A stretch of 22,464 bases of DNA from Plantago elongata (taxonomy: Eukaryota; Streptophyta; Magnoliopsida; Lamiales; Plantaginaceae). The notes beneath the pieces were generated by a model. It ran no database searches, was not told the DNA's origin, and was given only the letters and a program-made list of their open reading frames with translations. Below, in pieces: positions 9,690 through 18,735 of the stretch. Location: contig JAYMSP010002793.1 of NCBI GenBank assembly GCA_036897095.1, forward strand, positions 1 to 22,464, given 5' to 3'. The translations under genes were made by a program, and so were the position numbers. Position 1 is the stretch's first letter. Every line of letters starts with the position of its first letter.

Positions 9690-10440
9690 TCACGAACTAG
9701 GTTACAACCATAATAACTCTCATTAAAACTATCATGTGCTTAAAACCTAAGGGGATACATTCAAAAAAAGCAAATAATAATATTAAAATTGATGTTTAAA
9801 ATCATATGAGTTACTCATAATACTGTAACAAAACCTACTAAAACTATAATAAATAACATGCAATACAAGATAACAATAGTAATATTAATTCTTATAAAAA
9901 CATATAAGTTCCCTTTAAAAATGTAGCAATGCATTTAAGTATAAATAAATATTTTTAAAAACTCAAATCAAAATACGTTTCAGAAGCTACAACACCGACA
10001 TTCATACTTAAAAGTTAAACCTACAACAACATATCTTAAAACTGTAGCATATGCATTAAACACAACAACATACATAAATATTTTACTTAAGCTAAATTCA
10101 GTAACATTAGTGCTTAAAATCATAAAAATAAATTTTAAAACTATAATAAAACACACCATGAAACGCAAGTTAAAAACAATAACATTAAAGCTTAAAGTCA
10201 TAACAGTGACATGTCAAACGGTTATAATGATTCCTAAAACTATAACAAATCATTTGTAAAAAATTAAATCATAAATATTTATCAGAGACTAAATATTAAC
10301 ATTGTTTCTTAAAATTACAATAATATGTCTTTAAACTATAACATATGTGATAAAATAATAAGAGCTGGGAACATTCACACAACCTAAATTATAATAATAA
10401 TGAGTAAAAATATAATATTATGTATTAAAACTATAATAAA
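9690..10440 (-). repeat. Reverse-oriented copy of the TTATAGTTTTAA repeat
   Basis: The plus strand shows TTAAAACTATAA-type units throughout (for example near 9838, 10138, 10235 and 10425), that is, the left-arm motif reversed. The block mirrors 7643-8355 in length and in its distance from the centre of the inverted duplication. Confidence 0.7.
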
Positions 10441-10761
10441 ACGTTTACATAATTGTAAAGTGATCGGATTTCCAGTATGCAATACAAAAGGAAACCAAGG
10501 CTCAAATGCTACATTCATATACTGATATACATATACATAAGTAGACTAGTCCTAATAACCATAACAACAATGCCAATACATGTACATGAGTTGAAAAAGA
10601 AAAAAGCAACAATCAATAGTCATACATTTTAAGATCTGCTCAAGATCTAGAAACATGTGATCAACATCTAATCAAAATCAACAACAACAATTACATCATC
10701 ACGCTCAAAGTCCTTCATCAACACCACCAAGCTCACACCTCCGATCACCGAAATTGTAAGA
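10441..10761. other. Unassigned flank between inverted duplication and copia LTR
   Basis: No gene recognised. On the minus strand the bases nearest the LTR look less AT-rich and leader-like, with a short ATG-initiated peptide of 16 codons, but this cannot be supported as a gene. It shows no similarity to the glucanase found on the other side of the retrotransposon. Confidence 0.4.
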
Positions 10762-11060
10762 TGTAATGAATTGAAAAAACTCTATTGAATAATGAAAATG
10801 AAGAATATTTACAGGATTGAATCAACTCACTAACTGAAGAAGAAGAAGAAAGAAAACTATAAATAGGCAAAACAACCGCCATTAAACTTGGCAAGCAAAT
10901 GTACAAGTTGCGGTTCTATTTGAATAAAAACGTAATCCCAAGAACCGCGCCTCTCTTTGACACTCAAGTGTGCTGTGTTGCTTCTTCTTCAATATGAAAT
11001 AGACTTGCTGCTTCTCTTTGTATCACTTGAATCACTTCAATAATTTTAGTGATTCTGACA
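10762..11060 (-). repeat. 3' LTR of the copia element (299 bp)
   Basis: In element orientation it begins TGTCAGAATCACTAAAATT and ends CATTACA, giving the usual TG..CA termini. It aligns along its length with 16055-16387, with long identical stretches such as the GCTTCTTCTTCAATATG and CAACCGCCATTAAAC blocks on the plus strand. It is shorter than the partner because it lacks a 21-bp insertion and the expanded GA-rich microsatellite. Confidence 0.9.
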
Positions 11061-11563
11061 ACCCCCCCCCTCAAGATGAATATGTAAGTTAAGCATATTC
11101 ATCTTGCCAACCAACTCTTGAAAAGGAACTACAGATAAAGGCTTTGTATGAACATCAACATATTGTTCACTATTTGGTATGTGAACAAGTTTAATTAAGC
11201 CATCTGCTATTTTTTCCCTGACTAAGTGACAATCCAACTCTATATGTTTTGTTCTTTGATGCTGCACTGGATTATGTGCTAAGTGGAAAGTAGATAGATT
11301 ATATGTGAATAATAACACAGGCTTGTCTTGTGGAACCTGCATCTCATCAAGTATATATCTGATCCATTGAGCTTCATATACTGCATTTGCACATGATCTA
11401 TACTCTGCCTCTGTATTAGATCTACTGACCACTAGTTGCTTCTTTGACTTCCAACTAATGAGAGAAATCACCCGAGTAAAAGCAATAGCCTGTGACACTT
11501 CTCCTTGTGTCAACACAGGCTCCCCAGTCTGCATTAGAATATCCCTTTAGTTGCAAGTCATTG
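11046..11563 (-). pseudogene. copia RNase H domain (broken)
   Basis: The segment encodes the RNase H end of the pol polyprotein, which removes the RNA strand during reverse transcription. Visible motifs are NADWGAC and RRSVTGYC at the start, then SWKSKKQ, SRSNTEAEYR with its acidic residue, and the C-terminal LEGGGC. The coding reaches into the LTR and stops at 11046. One frameshift lies near 11465, between the RRSVTGYC and SWKSKKQ parts. The usual CDN motif reads TYN, so a catalytic Asp is lost. Both changes make it inactive. Confidence 0.85.
11061..11074 (-). other. Polypurine tract
   Basis: In element orientation TTGAGGGGGGGGGT lies immediately before the TG of the 3' LTR. This is the normal site and composition for the primer of plus-strand DNA synthesis. 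Confidence 0.85.
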
Positions 11564-12829
11564 TTACCGATGTACATTAGTCCTTGTCCAATAGTTCCTT
11601 TCAAGTACCTGAGTACCCTGTGAGCAGCAAAAAAAGATGTTTACAGTAGGACAACTCATATACTGACTCAATAATTGGACATGAAAAGCTATGTCTGGCC
11701 TAGTAACTGTTAAATACAACAATCTACCTACTAAGGATCTATAAACCTTAGGACCAGACAATAAGACTCCAGAGGTTTTAGAGAATTTGAGTTTACTATC
11801 CATGGGATTCTTTTCAGGCTTACAATCAAGATAAGAACAGTCTTGCAAAATATCTAGAGTATACATTCTCTGACATAGATTAATACTAGAATCAGATCTA
11901 GCAACCTCTATACCTAAAATGTACTTTAAATCCCCAATGTCCTTGATAGTAAACTGATCATGTAAATATTGTTTCACAGCTTGTATTTCAATAAAGTCAT
12001 TGCCAGATACTATGATATCATCAACATATATTAACAAAGCAGTGAAGGAAGTGCCATGATGCTTAGTAAAAAGAGAGAAATCAGTTGTAGATTGCTTGCA
12101 ACCATAAAGAGTTAAAGAATCAGCTAATATTAAAAATCACTATCTTGATGCTTGTTTCAAGCAATAAAGGCTCTTTAACAATTTACAGACTTGAGAACCA
12201 TTGCCATAGCCTGGAGGAGGTTTCATGTAAACAACTTCATCCAGTTCTCCATGCAAAAAGGCATTGTTGACATCTAACTGCTGCAAAAATCATTTTTTAG
12301 CAGCTGCAATATATAATAAAAGTTTTCCAGTGGTAAGCTTGACAACAGGTGAGAAAGTATTGAAATAATCAAACCCTTCCTCCCATGTATAACCTTTAGC
12401 TACCAACCTTGCCTTGTACCTGTCAAGACTACCATCAACCTTTAATTTTACCTTATATATCCATGCATTTTCCCCTGCAGGTAAATCTGTAAGAATCCAT
12501 GTATTATTTTTCTCTAATGCATGTATGTCTTGTTGCATGGAAGTTTGCCACTCAACATGTTTCATAGCTTCTTTGTAATTTTTAGGCTCAGAAATATAGG
12601 TAATAGAAGCAGTGAAACACTTGTGTTGAGAAGATAGTAAAGAAGATGTTAAAAAGTTATGCAAAGAATATGCAGAAGGAGCAGAAGAATGAACAAACTG
12701 AGAAGAAAGTGCATAAGACATGTTGACATTATGAATTTTAAGAGATGGAAGAACCTCATACTGATAAATATCCAGAGCACTGGATGGCTTTCTCACCCTC
12801 GTAGTAGACCTCTTTAATGGAACTGGCAT
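11564..12829 (-). pseudogene. copia reverse transcriptase domain (broken)
   Basis: The RT copies element RNA into DNA. Reading the minus strand shows PKNYKEAM, W(I)YKVK, the block YKARLVAKGYTWEEGFDY, then [11 protein letters not shown] with the first catalytic Asp, LYCLKQAS, and the YVDD active site at 12017-12028. C-terminal parts include KYILGIEV, SLVGRLLYLTVTRPDI and the transition to RNase H. An in-frame TGA at about 12287-12289 separates the first block from DVNNAFLHG, and further stops or frame changes lie between 12160 and 12040. The catalytic motifs survive but the protein cannot be made in one piece. Confidence 0.88.
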
Positions 12830-13088
12830 GTTATCATCAAGGGGTGAAGAAGGACTAGGTTCTGAATCAACCTGAGTAAGATCATCAGTGTCATCAGGTA
12901 TATTTGTAGATCACTGCCTGCAATCTCAACCTGATCAATTATAGTGTTTGACAATTCATCTGAAATACAATTCTCAATAAAACTGGAAGGAGAAGTCAGT
13001 GAATCAGGAGAAATAGAATGAGTAGGCAATGGAACAGGATCATTAAAGATAGTCTCAGATAATACAATTGTTTCCTGCAGAGAAGCTG
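12830..13088 (-). pseudogene. copia integrase-RT linker (decayed)
   Basis: This is the low-conservation linker between the integrase C-terminus and RT. It is rich in Ser, Pro and acidic residues (for example SPDSLTSPSSF) and is broken by frame changes. Such linkers are variable in copia elements, so only its position identifies it. Confidence 0.55.
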
Positions 13089-14200
13089 TTAAAGTGTTTT
13101 AAAAGGAAAAATGGACTCATAAAATATAACATCTCTAGATAAAAACACCTTATGAGTTTTCAAATCTAAAAGTTTATAACCCTTAACACCAACAGGATAA
13201 CTGAGAAAACAACATTTATTTGCCCTGACATCAAACTTGGAACGAGAGGCTGTATGAGAAGAGGCATAACACAAACAGCCAAAAATCTTCATAAAAGTGT
13301 AATCAGGTTTCTTCCGATATAAAAGTTCAAAAGGACTGCGATTTTTCAAAATGGTACTCCCTCTAGTCTTTTAAAAACTTAATAGCTTTCCTTTTTTGAC
13401 GTTACGTTAGAAATTTACTAACCCATAAATGAAAAGTTTTTATCCCACTAACTAATTTTTTTATTATATCCCTTTCTTACTCCATCATCATTTTATTCAA
13501 ACTTTCTCTTACTTTATCATCCACTTACAACTTTACCAACATAATACCCCACACAAATAATTATTGTATTATTTTTTCTTAGATAAAGCAACCTCCTAGG
13601 AAGTTTTTAATGGACCGGAGGGAGTACTAGGGACACGATTAATGATATAAACTGCTATACTAACAGTTTCAGTCCAAAAACTCATGGGAAAGTGTGATTG
13701 AAAGAGTATAGAACGGGCAACCTGTAAGAGGTGATGATGTTTGCGTTCGACTCGACTATTTTGTTGAGGAGTCTCAACACAAGAACACTGATGTATAATT
13801 CCATATTTAGCATAAAACTCCCTGAACACAAACTCAACCCCATTGTCAGATCGAATAATCTTGATCTTATGATTAAACTGAGTGAGAACAAAGTTGTAAA
13901 AATTTAATAAATGAGTACACACGCGTTTCAGATTTTTGTCTCATAGAAAATATCCATGTACAACGAGAGAAGTCATCAACAATAGTTAAAAAGAAACGTG
14001 CTCCATTATATGAACCCACAGAAAAGGGACCATATATGTCTACGTGTACAAGATCGAAGAGTGAATAAGAAATGGTAGAACTAATGGGAAACACAAGTCT
14101 TTTCAGCATACTGACATACATCACAAGGTAGATTCTGATTACAGGGAGATAGATGTAAATCAGTGATACAATGAATTTTAGAAAGAGGAAAACGGCCTAA
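13089..14200 (-). pseudogene. copia integrase domain (broken, MITE-interrupted)
   Basis: Integrase joins element DNA to the host chromosome. An HHCC zinc finger is visible at about 14110-14200 (WHLRLGR, CDVC); the second His appears as Arg. The catalytic core follows: VHVDIYGPF with Asp at 14038-14040, IRSDNGVEF with Asp at 13845-13847, and TPQQNSRVERKH with Glu at 13746-13748. The C-terminal part at 13089-13349 has SPFELLYRKKPDY, FGCLCYA and GYKLLD. A Stowaway MITE at 13357-13624 separates core and C-terminus. Removing it with one TA copy makes the two sides adjacent in the same frame, so it came in by clean transposition. Other frame changes (near 13900 and 14070) and a stop near 14075-14090 are independent damage. 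Confidence 0.88.
13357..13624. mobile_element. Stowaway-type MITE nested in the copia integrase
   Basis: The 268-bp insert starts CTCCCTCTAGTC and its reverse-complemented right end starts CTCCCTCCGGTCC; both run on into TTAAAAACTT, giving about 27-bp terminal inverted repeats. TA flanks both sides (13355-13356 and 13625-13626), the target duplication of Tc1/mariner-derived Stowaway elements. There is no coding capacity. Its insertion point within conserved integrase coding leaves the boundary exact to the base. Confidence 0.93.
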
Positions 14201-14379
14201 ACGCAAATGCCATGATACAGATGGATCAATAGAGTGTATTTGAAAAACATTTGCTTTAGAAACATCATCAGTTGAAAACTGGAGAGGAAAATATGATAGA
14301 GTCCATCTTTATGGTCAGCATAACCAATCATTTGGTTTGACAACTTGTCCTGCAAAATGCAATCATCAACATCAAATAT

Positions 14380-14620
14380 AGCTTGAAGGTTATTTTGCAA
14401 GAAAAGCTCTAATAGAGACGAGGTTAAACTGAAACATGGGAACATATAAAGCATCCTTTAAAATGAGGTAATTATCCAGTCTAACAGAACCTTGACTAGT
14501 AGCTTGGGTACGACTACCATTTGGTAGCTGAATGGATTTAGAAGTATGAGTGGGAGGAGAAGAAAAATGTATGTCATTACATAGCATATGATCAGAAGCT
14601 CCTATATCTAGAATCCATTA
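14380..14620 (-). pseudogene. copia aspartic protease (active site altered)
   Basis: The protease cuts the polyprotein. Its active-site segment reads WILDIGASDHM on the minus strand, with Asp at 14606-14608. Family members have Asp-Ser/Thr-Gly; here the middle residue is Ile. A TAA stands directly before the Trp (14618-14620). Downstream residues (IHFSSPP, DNYLILKDALYVP, FNLVSI) match the copia protease pattern. The copy is therefore defective twice. Confidence 0.82.
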
Positions 14621-14994
14621 ATTGTTCAGAGAAGTAGAAACAAGAGCATAGCTACCTGACTTGCCTGTGGTAGCTGGTGTAGAGGATGGAGTAGTTGGAT
14701 GCATAGTCTGAGCTACAGTTGCAGAACCCATAGATGACTCACCATTGACAGCTTGGTGAGATTTCACAAACTCAACATACTGAGAAAACATGTCATGATC
14801 AAAGAAGTTGGCTGGACTACTTGGCTTGGTAGTATCATGGAAAGAATCCACCATAACAACATTGACATGAGCCCTAGCAGGGACTCGATTGTTAACCATG
14901 GTAGTGCCATTTGTATGACCTGGGTGATAAGATTGGTTACCAGGCTTAAACGCCTTAGGGCCCTTCCAGTTTGGAGGGTTCCAATAAGCTGATA

Positions 14995-15893
14995 GCATCT
15001 GTCAATGGTATGACCATTGAAACCACAATGCTTACATTTCAAAACAAGTCTACCATGAGGCTATAGGATGAGTTATTTGCCAATAATGCTGAACCAGTAG
15101 ATTGATCAGTATTATTAGCCTGATTAACAAGCATAGCCATGGAATCAACCTGAGGAAGCTGCAAGCTCCTCTGGTCCTCTTCTTGTTGTAGAATAGCATA
15201 TATCTTAGCCATATTTGGAATCGGAGACATCATCAAGATTTGACTACAAATATGGCTAAAAGAATCGTTAAACCAACCAGAAAATCCAAAGCAGAATCAT
15301 CATGCATAGTTGCATCAAATGCCTGAGTGAGATTACAAGTGCAGTTACCACACTTACAAGAAGGGAGGAGGGATCGATAATTGTAGAATACTAGAATTTA
15401 TCACATAAGGCTGTAAACTGACTGTAGAAAGTGGTTACAGACTGAGTACCTTGTTTTATCGAATTGATCGCCTTCTTGAGCAGAAATACACGAGTTCCAT
15501 ATGTTTTCTGGTAACGCATTCGAAACTCATCCACATGCCTTTGGCACTCGTCACATAGACCAAAGTAGTACGAACTTGTGGAGTACACGAGTAAGTCAAC
15601 CAAGAAAGGATCAAGGCATTGACCTTTTCCCAAGCTTCATGTGTAATTCGATCATCAGTAGCAGGTTCCTGAATTGAACCATCAAGAAAAGCAAATTTAC
15701 CCTTGACCTTTAAGGACATTTGAACGAATTTAGCCCACGCTGCATAATTGGAACCGTCGAAATTCTCTGCAATGACGCGATTACCGGCACTCTCATTGGG
15801 GTGGATGAAGTACGGCGACTGAGGATTATCGGTAAGGGTGGCATCAACCATCGTGGTGGACCTTGAGGTAGTGGATGTTTCGGTTTCCGCCAT
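14995..15893 (-). pseudogene. copia gag (nucleocapsid) region (broken)
   Basis: Gag forms the particle around the element RNA. The start codon is the ATG at 15891-15893 (MAETETST). Residues typical of plant copia gag follow, such as FDGSNYAAWAKFVQMSLK, LDGSIQEP and ALILSWL. A frameshift near 15530 moves to the next frame, which runs through TFYSQFTALCDKF to a stop at about 15391; later parts (SHICSQILMM, PNMAKIYAILQQEE) lie in other frames. The CX2CX4HX4C knuckle CKHCGFNGHTIDRC at 14995-15036 binds RNA in intact elements. Several frame changes and stops exclude a full product. Confidence 0.87.
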
Positions 15894-16040
15894 TGAAGAC
15901 AATCACATAAAAGCAATGAATCTCAATTCACGCAGAGAACAGAGGCAACAAGAAGACAGTGAATCTCAATTCACACCGGAAAACGGAGAAGAAAACACCG
16001 AAGCAATAGGTCACCAATCGATCGGAATAACCATCGCGAT

Positions 16041-16049
16041 TGATACCAA
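16041..16049 (-). other. Primer-binding site
   Basis: In element orientation TTGGTATCA starts five bases after the end of the 5' LTR. It matches the start of the usual plant copia primer site TGGTATCAGAGC, complementary to initiator Met tRNA; further bases diverge (ATCG in place of GAGC). Confidence 0.75.
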
Positions 16050-16054
16050 GGAGA

Positions 16055-16387
16055 AGTAATGGATTGAAAAACTCAGTAGTGAATAATGAAAAAGCAAGAA
16101 TGTTTACATGAATGAATCAACTAACTAGGAGGAGGAGGAGGAGGAGGAAGAAGAAGAAGAAGAAGAAGAAGAAGGCAAAACAACCGCCATTAAACTTGGC
16201 AAGCAAATGTACAAAACAAAACTGCACAATGTACAAGTCGCGGTTTTATTTGAATAAAAACGTAATCGAAGACACGCTTTTCTTTGATGCTCAAATGTGG
16301 TGTGTTGCTTCTTCTTCAATATGAAATAGACTTGCTGCTTCTCTTTGTATCACTTGAATCACTTCAATAATTTTAGTGGTTATGACA
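16055..16387 (-). repeat. 5' LTR of the copia element (333 bp)
   Basis: In element orientation it starts TGTCATAACCACTAAAATT and aligns with the 3' LTR. It is about 34 bp longer through a 21-bp insertion near 16213-16233 and an expanded GGA/GAA microsatellite. Its inner end reads CATTACT where the partner has CATTACA, one substitution in the terminal CA. The outer end abuts glucanase coding sequence. Confidence 0.9.
16131..16174 (+). repeat. GGA/GAA microsatellite within the 5' LTR
   Basis: About seven GGA units run into about eight GAA units on the plus strand. The 3' LTR has only a short GAA run at the same place (about 10840-10853), so the expansion occurred after insertion. Confidence 0.85.
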
Positions 16388-16388
16388 T

Positions 16389-17140
16389 AACGTGAATGAT
16401 TAGGTACAGGAAAATGTCGCGAACCATCCAAATGTCCGGTTTAGGTACATTTCAGTTGGAAATGAAGTGAGCCCTTTTACAGATTCGAGTACATACGTTC
16501 CGTTCCTCTTTCCTGCAATGTCAAACATTTACGATGCAATCCAAAGAATAAATAGGAATGAAATCAGAGTCTCCACAGCAATTTTCAGCGGACTCCTTGA
16601 AAGCTCCTACCCACCTTCGAATGGGACATTCAGGGCCATTAATCCCACGACATCACTCATGCGCCCAATTATACAATTTTTAGTTGAAAGACAACAACCG
16701 TTATTGGCGAACATATACCCTTACTTCGCTTATACTGGTGCTAGACCAGGAGAGATTGACCTAACTTACGTGCTTTTCACAAGCGGAACTACTGTGGAAG
16801 GAACTCACTACCCGAATCTATTCGAGGCCATGGTGGATTCTATGTATGTGGCCGTTGCAAGGGAAGGAGGAGCTTCTCTAGAAATCGTGGTGTCAGAGAC
16901 CGATTGGCCTTCAGGTGGAAGTAACGAGGCGGCAACTATGGAAAATGCAAGGACTTACAACACAAATTTGGTACAACACGCACGAGCCGGAACCGGAACA
17001 CCTACGAGACCTGGGCCTATAGTAACAAACGTATTTGCCATGTTCGATGAGGACCAGAAGCCAGGGGAAGACACTGAGAGAGGCACTTCGGCCTGTTCCG
17101 ACCAAATGGAGTGTCCAAATACGGCATCACTTTCAACTAG
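16389..17140 (+). pseudogene. Beta-1,3-glucanase (GH17) pseudogene, 3' part only
   Basis: GH17 endo-beta-1,3-glucanases cut callose and fungal wall glucan and often act in defence or pollen development. The frame from 16389 gives VRFRYISVGNEV with the acid/base Glu at 16464-16466, then VPFLFPAMSNIYDAI, IRVSTAIFSGLLESSYPPS, PLLANIYPYFAYTG, and IVVSETDWPSGG with the nucleophile Glu at 16896-16898, then NARTYNTNL and FAMFDEDQKPG. Both catalytic residues survive. Three defects are seen. The N-terminal half is missing, cut at the copia LTR. A TAG at 16401-16403 stands where the family has Trp before VQ. An extra AG in GAGAGAG at about 17076-17082 shifts the frame; beyond it the other frame continues HFGLFRP and YGITFN to a TAG at 17138-17140. 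The left flank of the retrotransposon holds no glucanase sequence. Confidence 0.9.
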
Positions 17141-17589
17141 TGATGATCAACTACACTATCCTGCCTACTTATACAAAACATACCTCTACTTGTAATATTC
17201 CATGCTCAATTATAAGGAAAATAATGGTTTGAGCTAGTTTTTATTTTTTGATTATGATTGACTTCAATATAACACCAACTAAAGTGTACGGAATTCATTA
17301 GTAGTAACTATTTGGTGGACGCAAGAGAATTTGGTTTTATAAAGATGACTCAATGTCATTTTCTTGATTCACAAAAGATTCCAACTAGTTTCTGGATTCT
17401 GAAGAGTATTCTAAAGTGTAGACCTCTAATACAGTAATACACAACAATTGAATCTGAAACACGATGCTGCTTCTACCAAAGTATAAGACGGGCATCACCG
17501 ATTTGTAAAGCGACAAACCTGATGTGAATTGGAAGCTGCTCATATATCTTTTTCAAAGCTTCCTAACATTTTCTTTCTAAATCTATGAA
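17141..17589. other. Spacer after the glucanase pseudogene
   Basis: Probably former 3' UTR followed by ordinary spacer. No gene, repeat or RNA signal could be supported. Confidence 0.5.
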
Positions 17590-17757
17590 TACTTCCTAAC
17601 TTATAAATAAAAAAAAATTATTCCACCAATTAATTTTTTATTATATATTTTTCCTATTTTATAATCATTTTATTAAATTACTTTTTTACTTTATTATCCA
17701 GTTACAACTTTTCCAATATAATATCTAACATAAATTAATAAAATATTAATATATTTT
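17590..17757 (+). mobile_element. Diverged relative of the nested Stowaway MITE
   Basis: The AT-rich segment aligns in the same orientation with about 13415-13570 of the nested MITE. Shared landmarks come in the same order: CTAAC..ATAAAT, TTATTATAT, AATCATTTTATT (ATCATTTTATTC in the MITE), ACTTTAT.ATCCA and GTTACAACTTT.CCAA (CTTACAACTTTACCAA in the MITE). The CTCCCTCC termini are not visible, so only the core remains or the ends have decayed. Confidence 0.6.
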
Positions 17758-18562
17758 AATACAAAATAAAGTAAGGATGCAGTACATTCTTATTGAAACA
17801 AAGAAACGAAGACAGTAATTATTATTCATTGGTCCCAAGGCATATGATAAGACTAGGCTCGTGTGCCAGGCTTGGATCTCACTTTCAAAAGCCGGGTACG
17901 GCCCGTACGATTAGTACAATTGTCATGTCGGAATTTATAAATAAAAAAATATTGTAATTAAAAACATATGATATAAACATCTTAATATTTCCTTTGAAGT
18001 CATCGTACATGTATAAAATGTAAGAATTAAACTATTGAAATTAAACACGAACATAAAAAAAAAAAAAAAAAGTATAGTACCAACATAATCATTTGCATAT
18101 CCATCATTTCTTTATAAACTATGTTGCTTTTAACCACATGTGTTTAACCTGTTTCGCAAATCAAAACTTTATCTCATCCTAATGCAACCTTTTGAGTGAG
18201 CAATAATTATCGACCATGGATGAATACATATAGGAGACGTAGAGACCAACGTGCAAGAGAGTTCTTCTGTTACTCCTGGTTATATAGTAATAGCCTAATA
18301 GCAAAGCAGACCAAAATGGGAAACATTCACCTCCAAAATTAATTGAGAATATCTCGTCGAATAGGTTTATCAAATCGCTCCCTCACGAATGTCATTACAG
18401 TGGACAGTTTAAGCCTAACAATGTAAAAATAAAGAGATTTTTGTGACACCATAGATTTATTCTTTTTAGAACCATGTTGTAGTTACCACTGGAAAGTACT
18501 GAACCAGAACTACAGTTGGACTGTTTCAGCCCCCATTGGATCTAAAACTCCAAATCAAAGCT
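17758..18562. other. AT-rich spacer with a poly-A run
   Basis: No gene recognised. A 17-base A run lies at 18055-18071. A short block at 17855-17915 is richer in GC than its surroundings and unassigned. Confidence 0.45.
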
Positions 18563-18735
18563 TTAGGAACTCAACTGGAGCATCAAGGATGAGATCATTG
18601 GCACATATGAGTGAAATGAAATGTAGTGGTTTTTCAGATATGAGGGAGGTGTTCGATACATTAAAGGGCTTCCAGCTGGAAGCTCGGATGCTGTAGCAAC
18701 TTCCACAAAAACATCATTTATTTTACAAAATACTT
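18563..18735 (-). pseudogene. Unrecognised terminal-exon-like fragment
   Basis: The minus strand is open for about 55 codons to a TAA at 18563-18565. The best-looking part reads VEVATASELPAGSPL, then RTPPSYLKNHY and a hydrophobic end. A good AATAAA signal follows on the same strand about 100 bases downstream of the stop (18457-18462). It could be a lost last exon or a piece of a retrocopy. I do not recognise the protein; the open frame could also be chance. Confidence 0.25.

Larger units (their letters stand above)
7640..10440. repeat. Large imperfect inverted duplication, MULE-like candidate
   Basis: The left arm (about 7640-8465) and right arm (about 9546-10440) are diverged copies in opposite orientation. 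Both hold many copies of a degenerate unit around GTTATAGTTTTAAG, in plus orientation on the left and minus on the right. Just inside, both hold the same short coding-like segment: 8386-8465 read plus matches 9546-9668 read minus, with about 35 bases missing on the left. A second, inner pair of weaker blocks (8590-8820 minus, 9100-9360 plus) keeps the mirror symmetry about a centre near 9030. The outer ends could not be defined and no target duplication was found. A foldback or Mutator-like element, or two nested copies in opposite orientation, would fit. Confidence 0.55.
10762..16387 (-). mobile_element. Ty1/copia LTR retrotransposon, full length but inactive
   Basis: The element lies on the minus strand with 5' LTR at 16055-16387 and 3' LTR at 10762-11060. 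The order is gag, protease, integrase, reverse transcriptase, RNase H; integrase before RT defines Ty1/copia. A primer-binding site follows the 5' LTR and a G-rich polypurine tract precedes the 3' LTR. Length is 5626 bp, or about 5356 bp without the nested MITE and its duplicated TA. It is dead: gag, protease, integrase, RT and RNase H all carry stops or frameshifts, the protease active site is altered, and an integrase zinc ligand and an RNase H acidic residue are replaced. The 5-bp flanks TAAGA (10757-10761) and TAACG (16388-16392) agree at only three positions, so a target duplication is not convincing. Confidence 0.93.

Noticed and set aside
16125..16319. ORFs with Arg/Lys or Ser runs
   Set aside because: They are translations of the GGA/GAA microsatellite in the LTR.
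16467..17195. A 242-residue glucanase ORF read straight through to 17195 from a GTG
   Set aside because: The GTG is the Val after the catalytic Glu, not a start, and the last 38 or so residues are out of frame after the AG duplication near 17080. The family C-terminus continues in another frame to 17138-17140.
18055..18071. A run of 17 A as the tail of a retroposon
   Set aside because: No coding or LINE/SINE-like body precedes it and no flanking duplication is visible.
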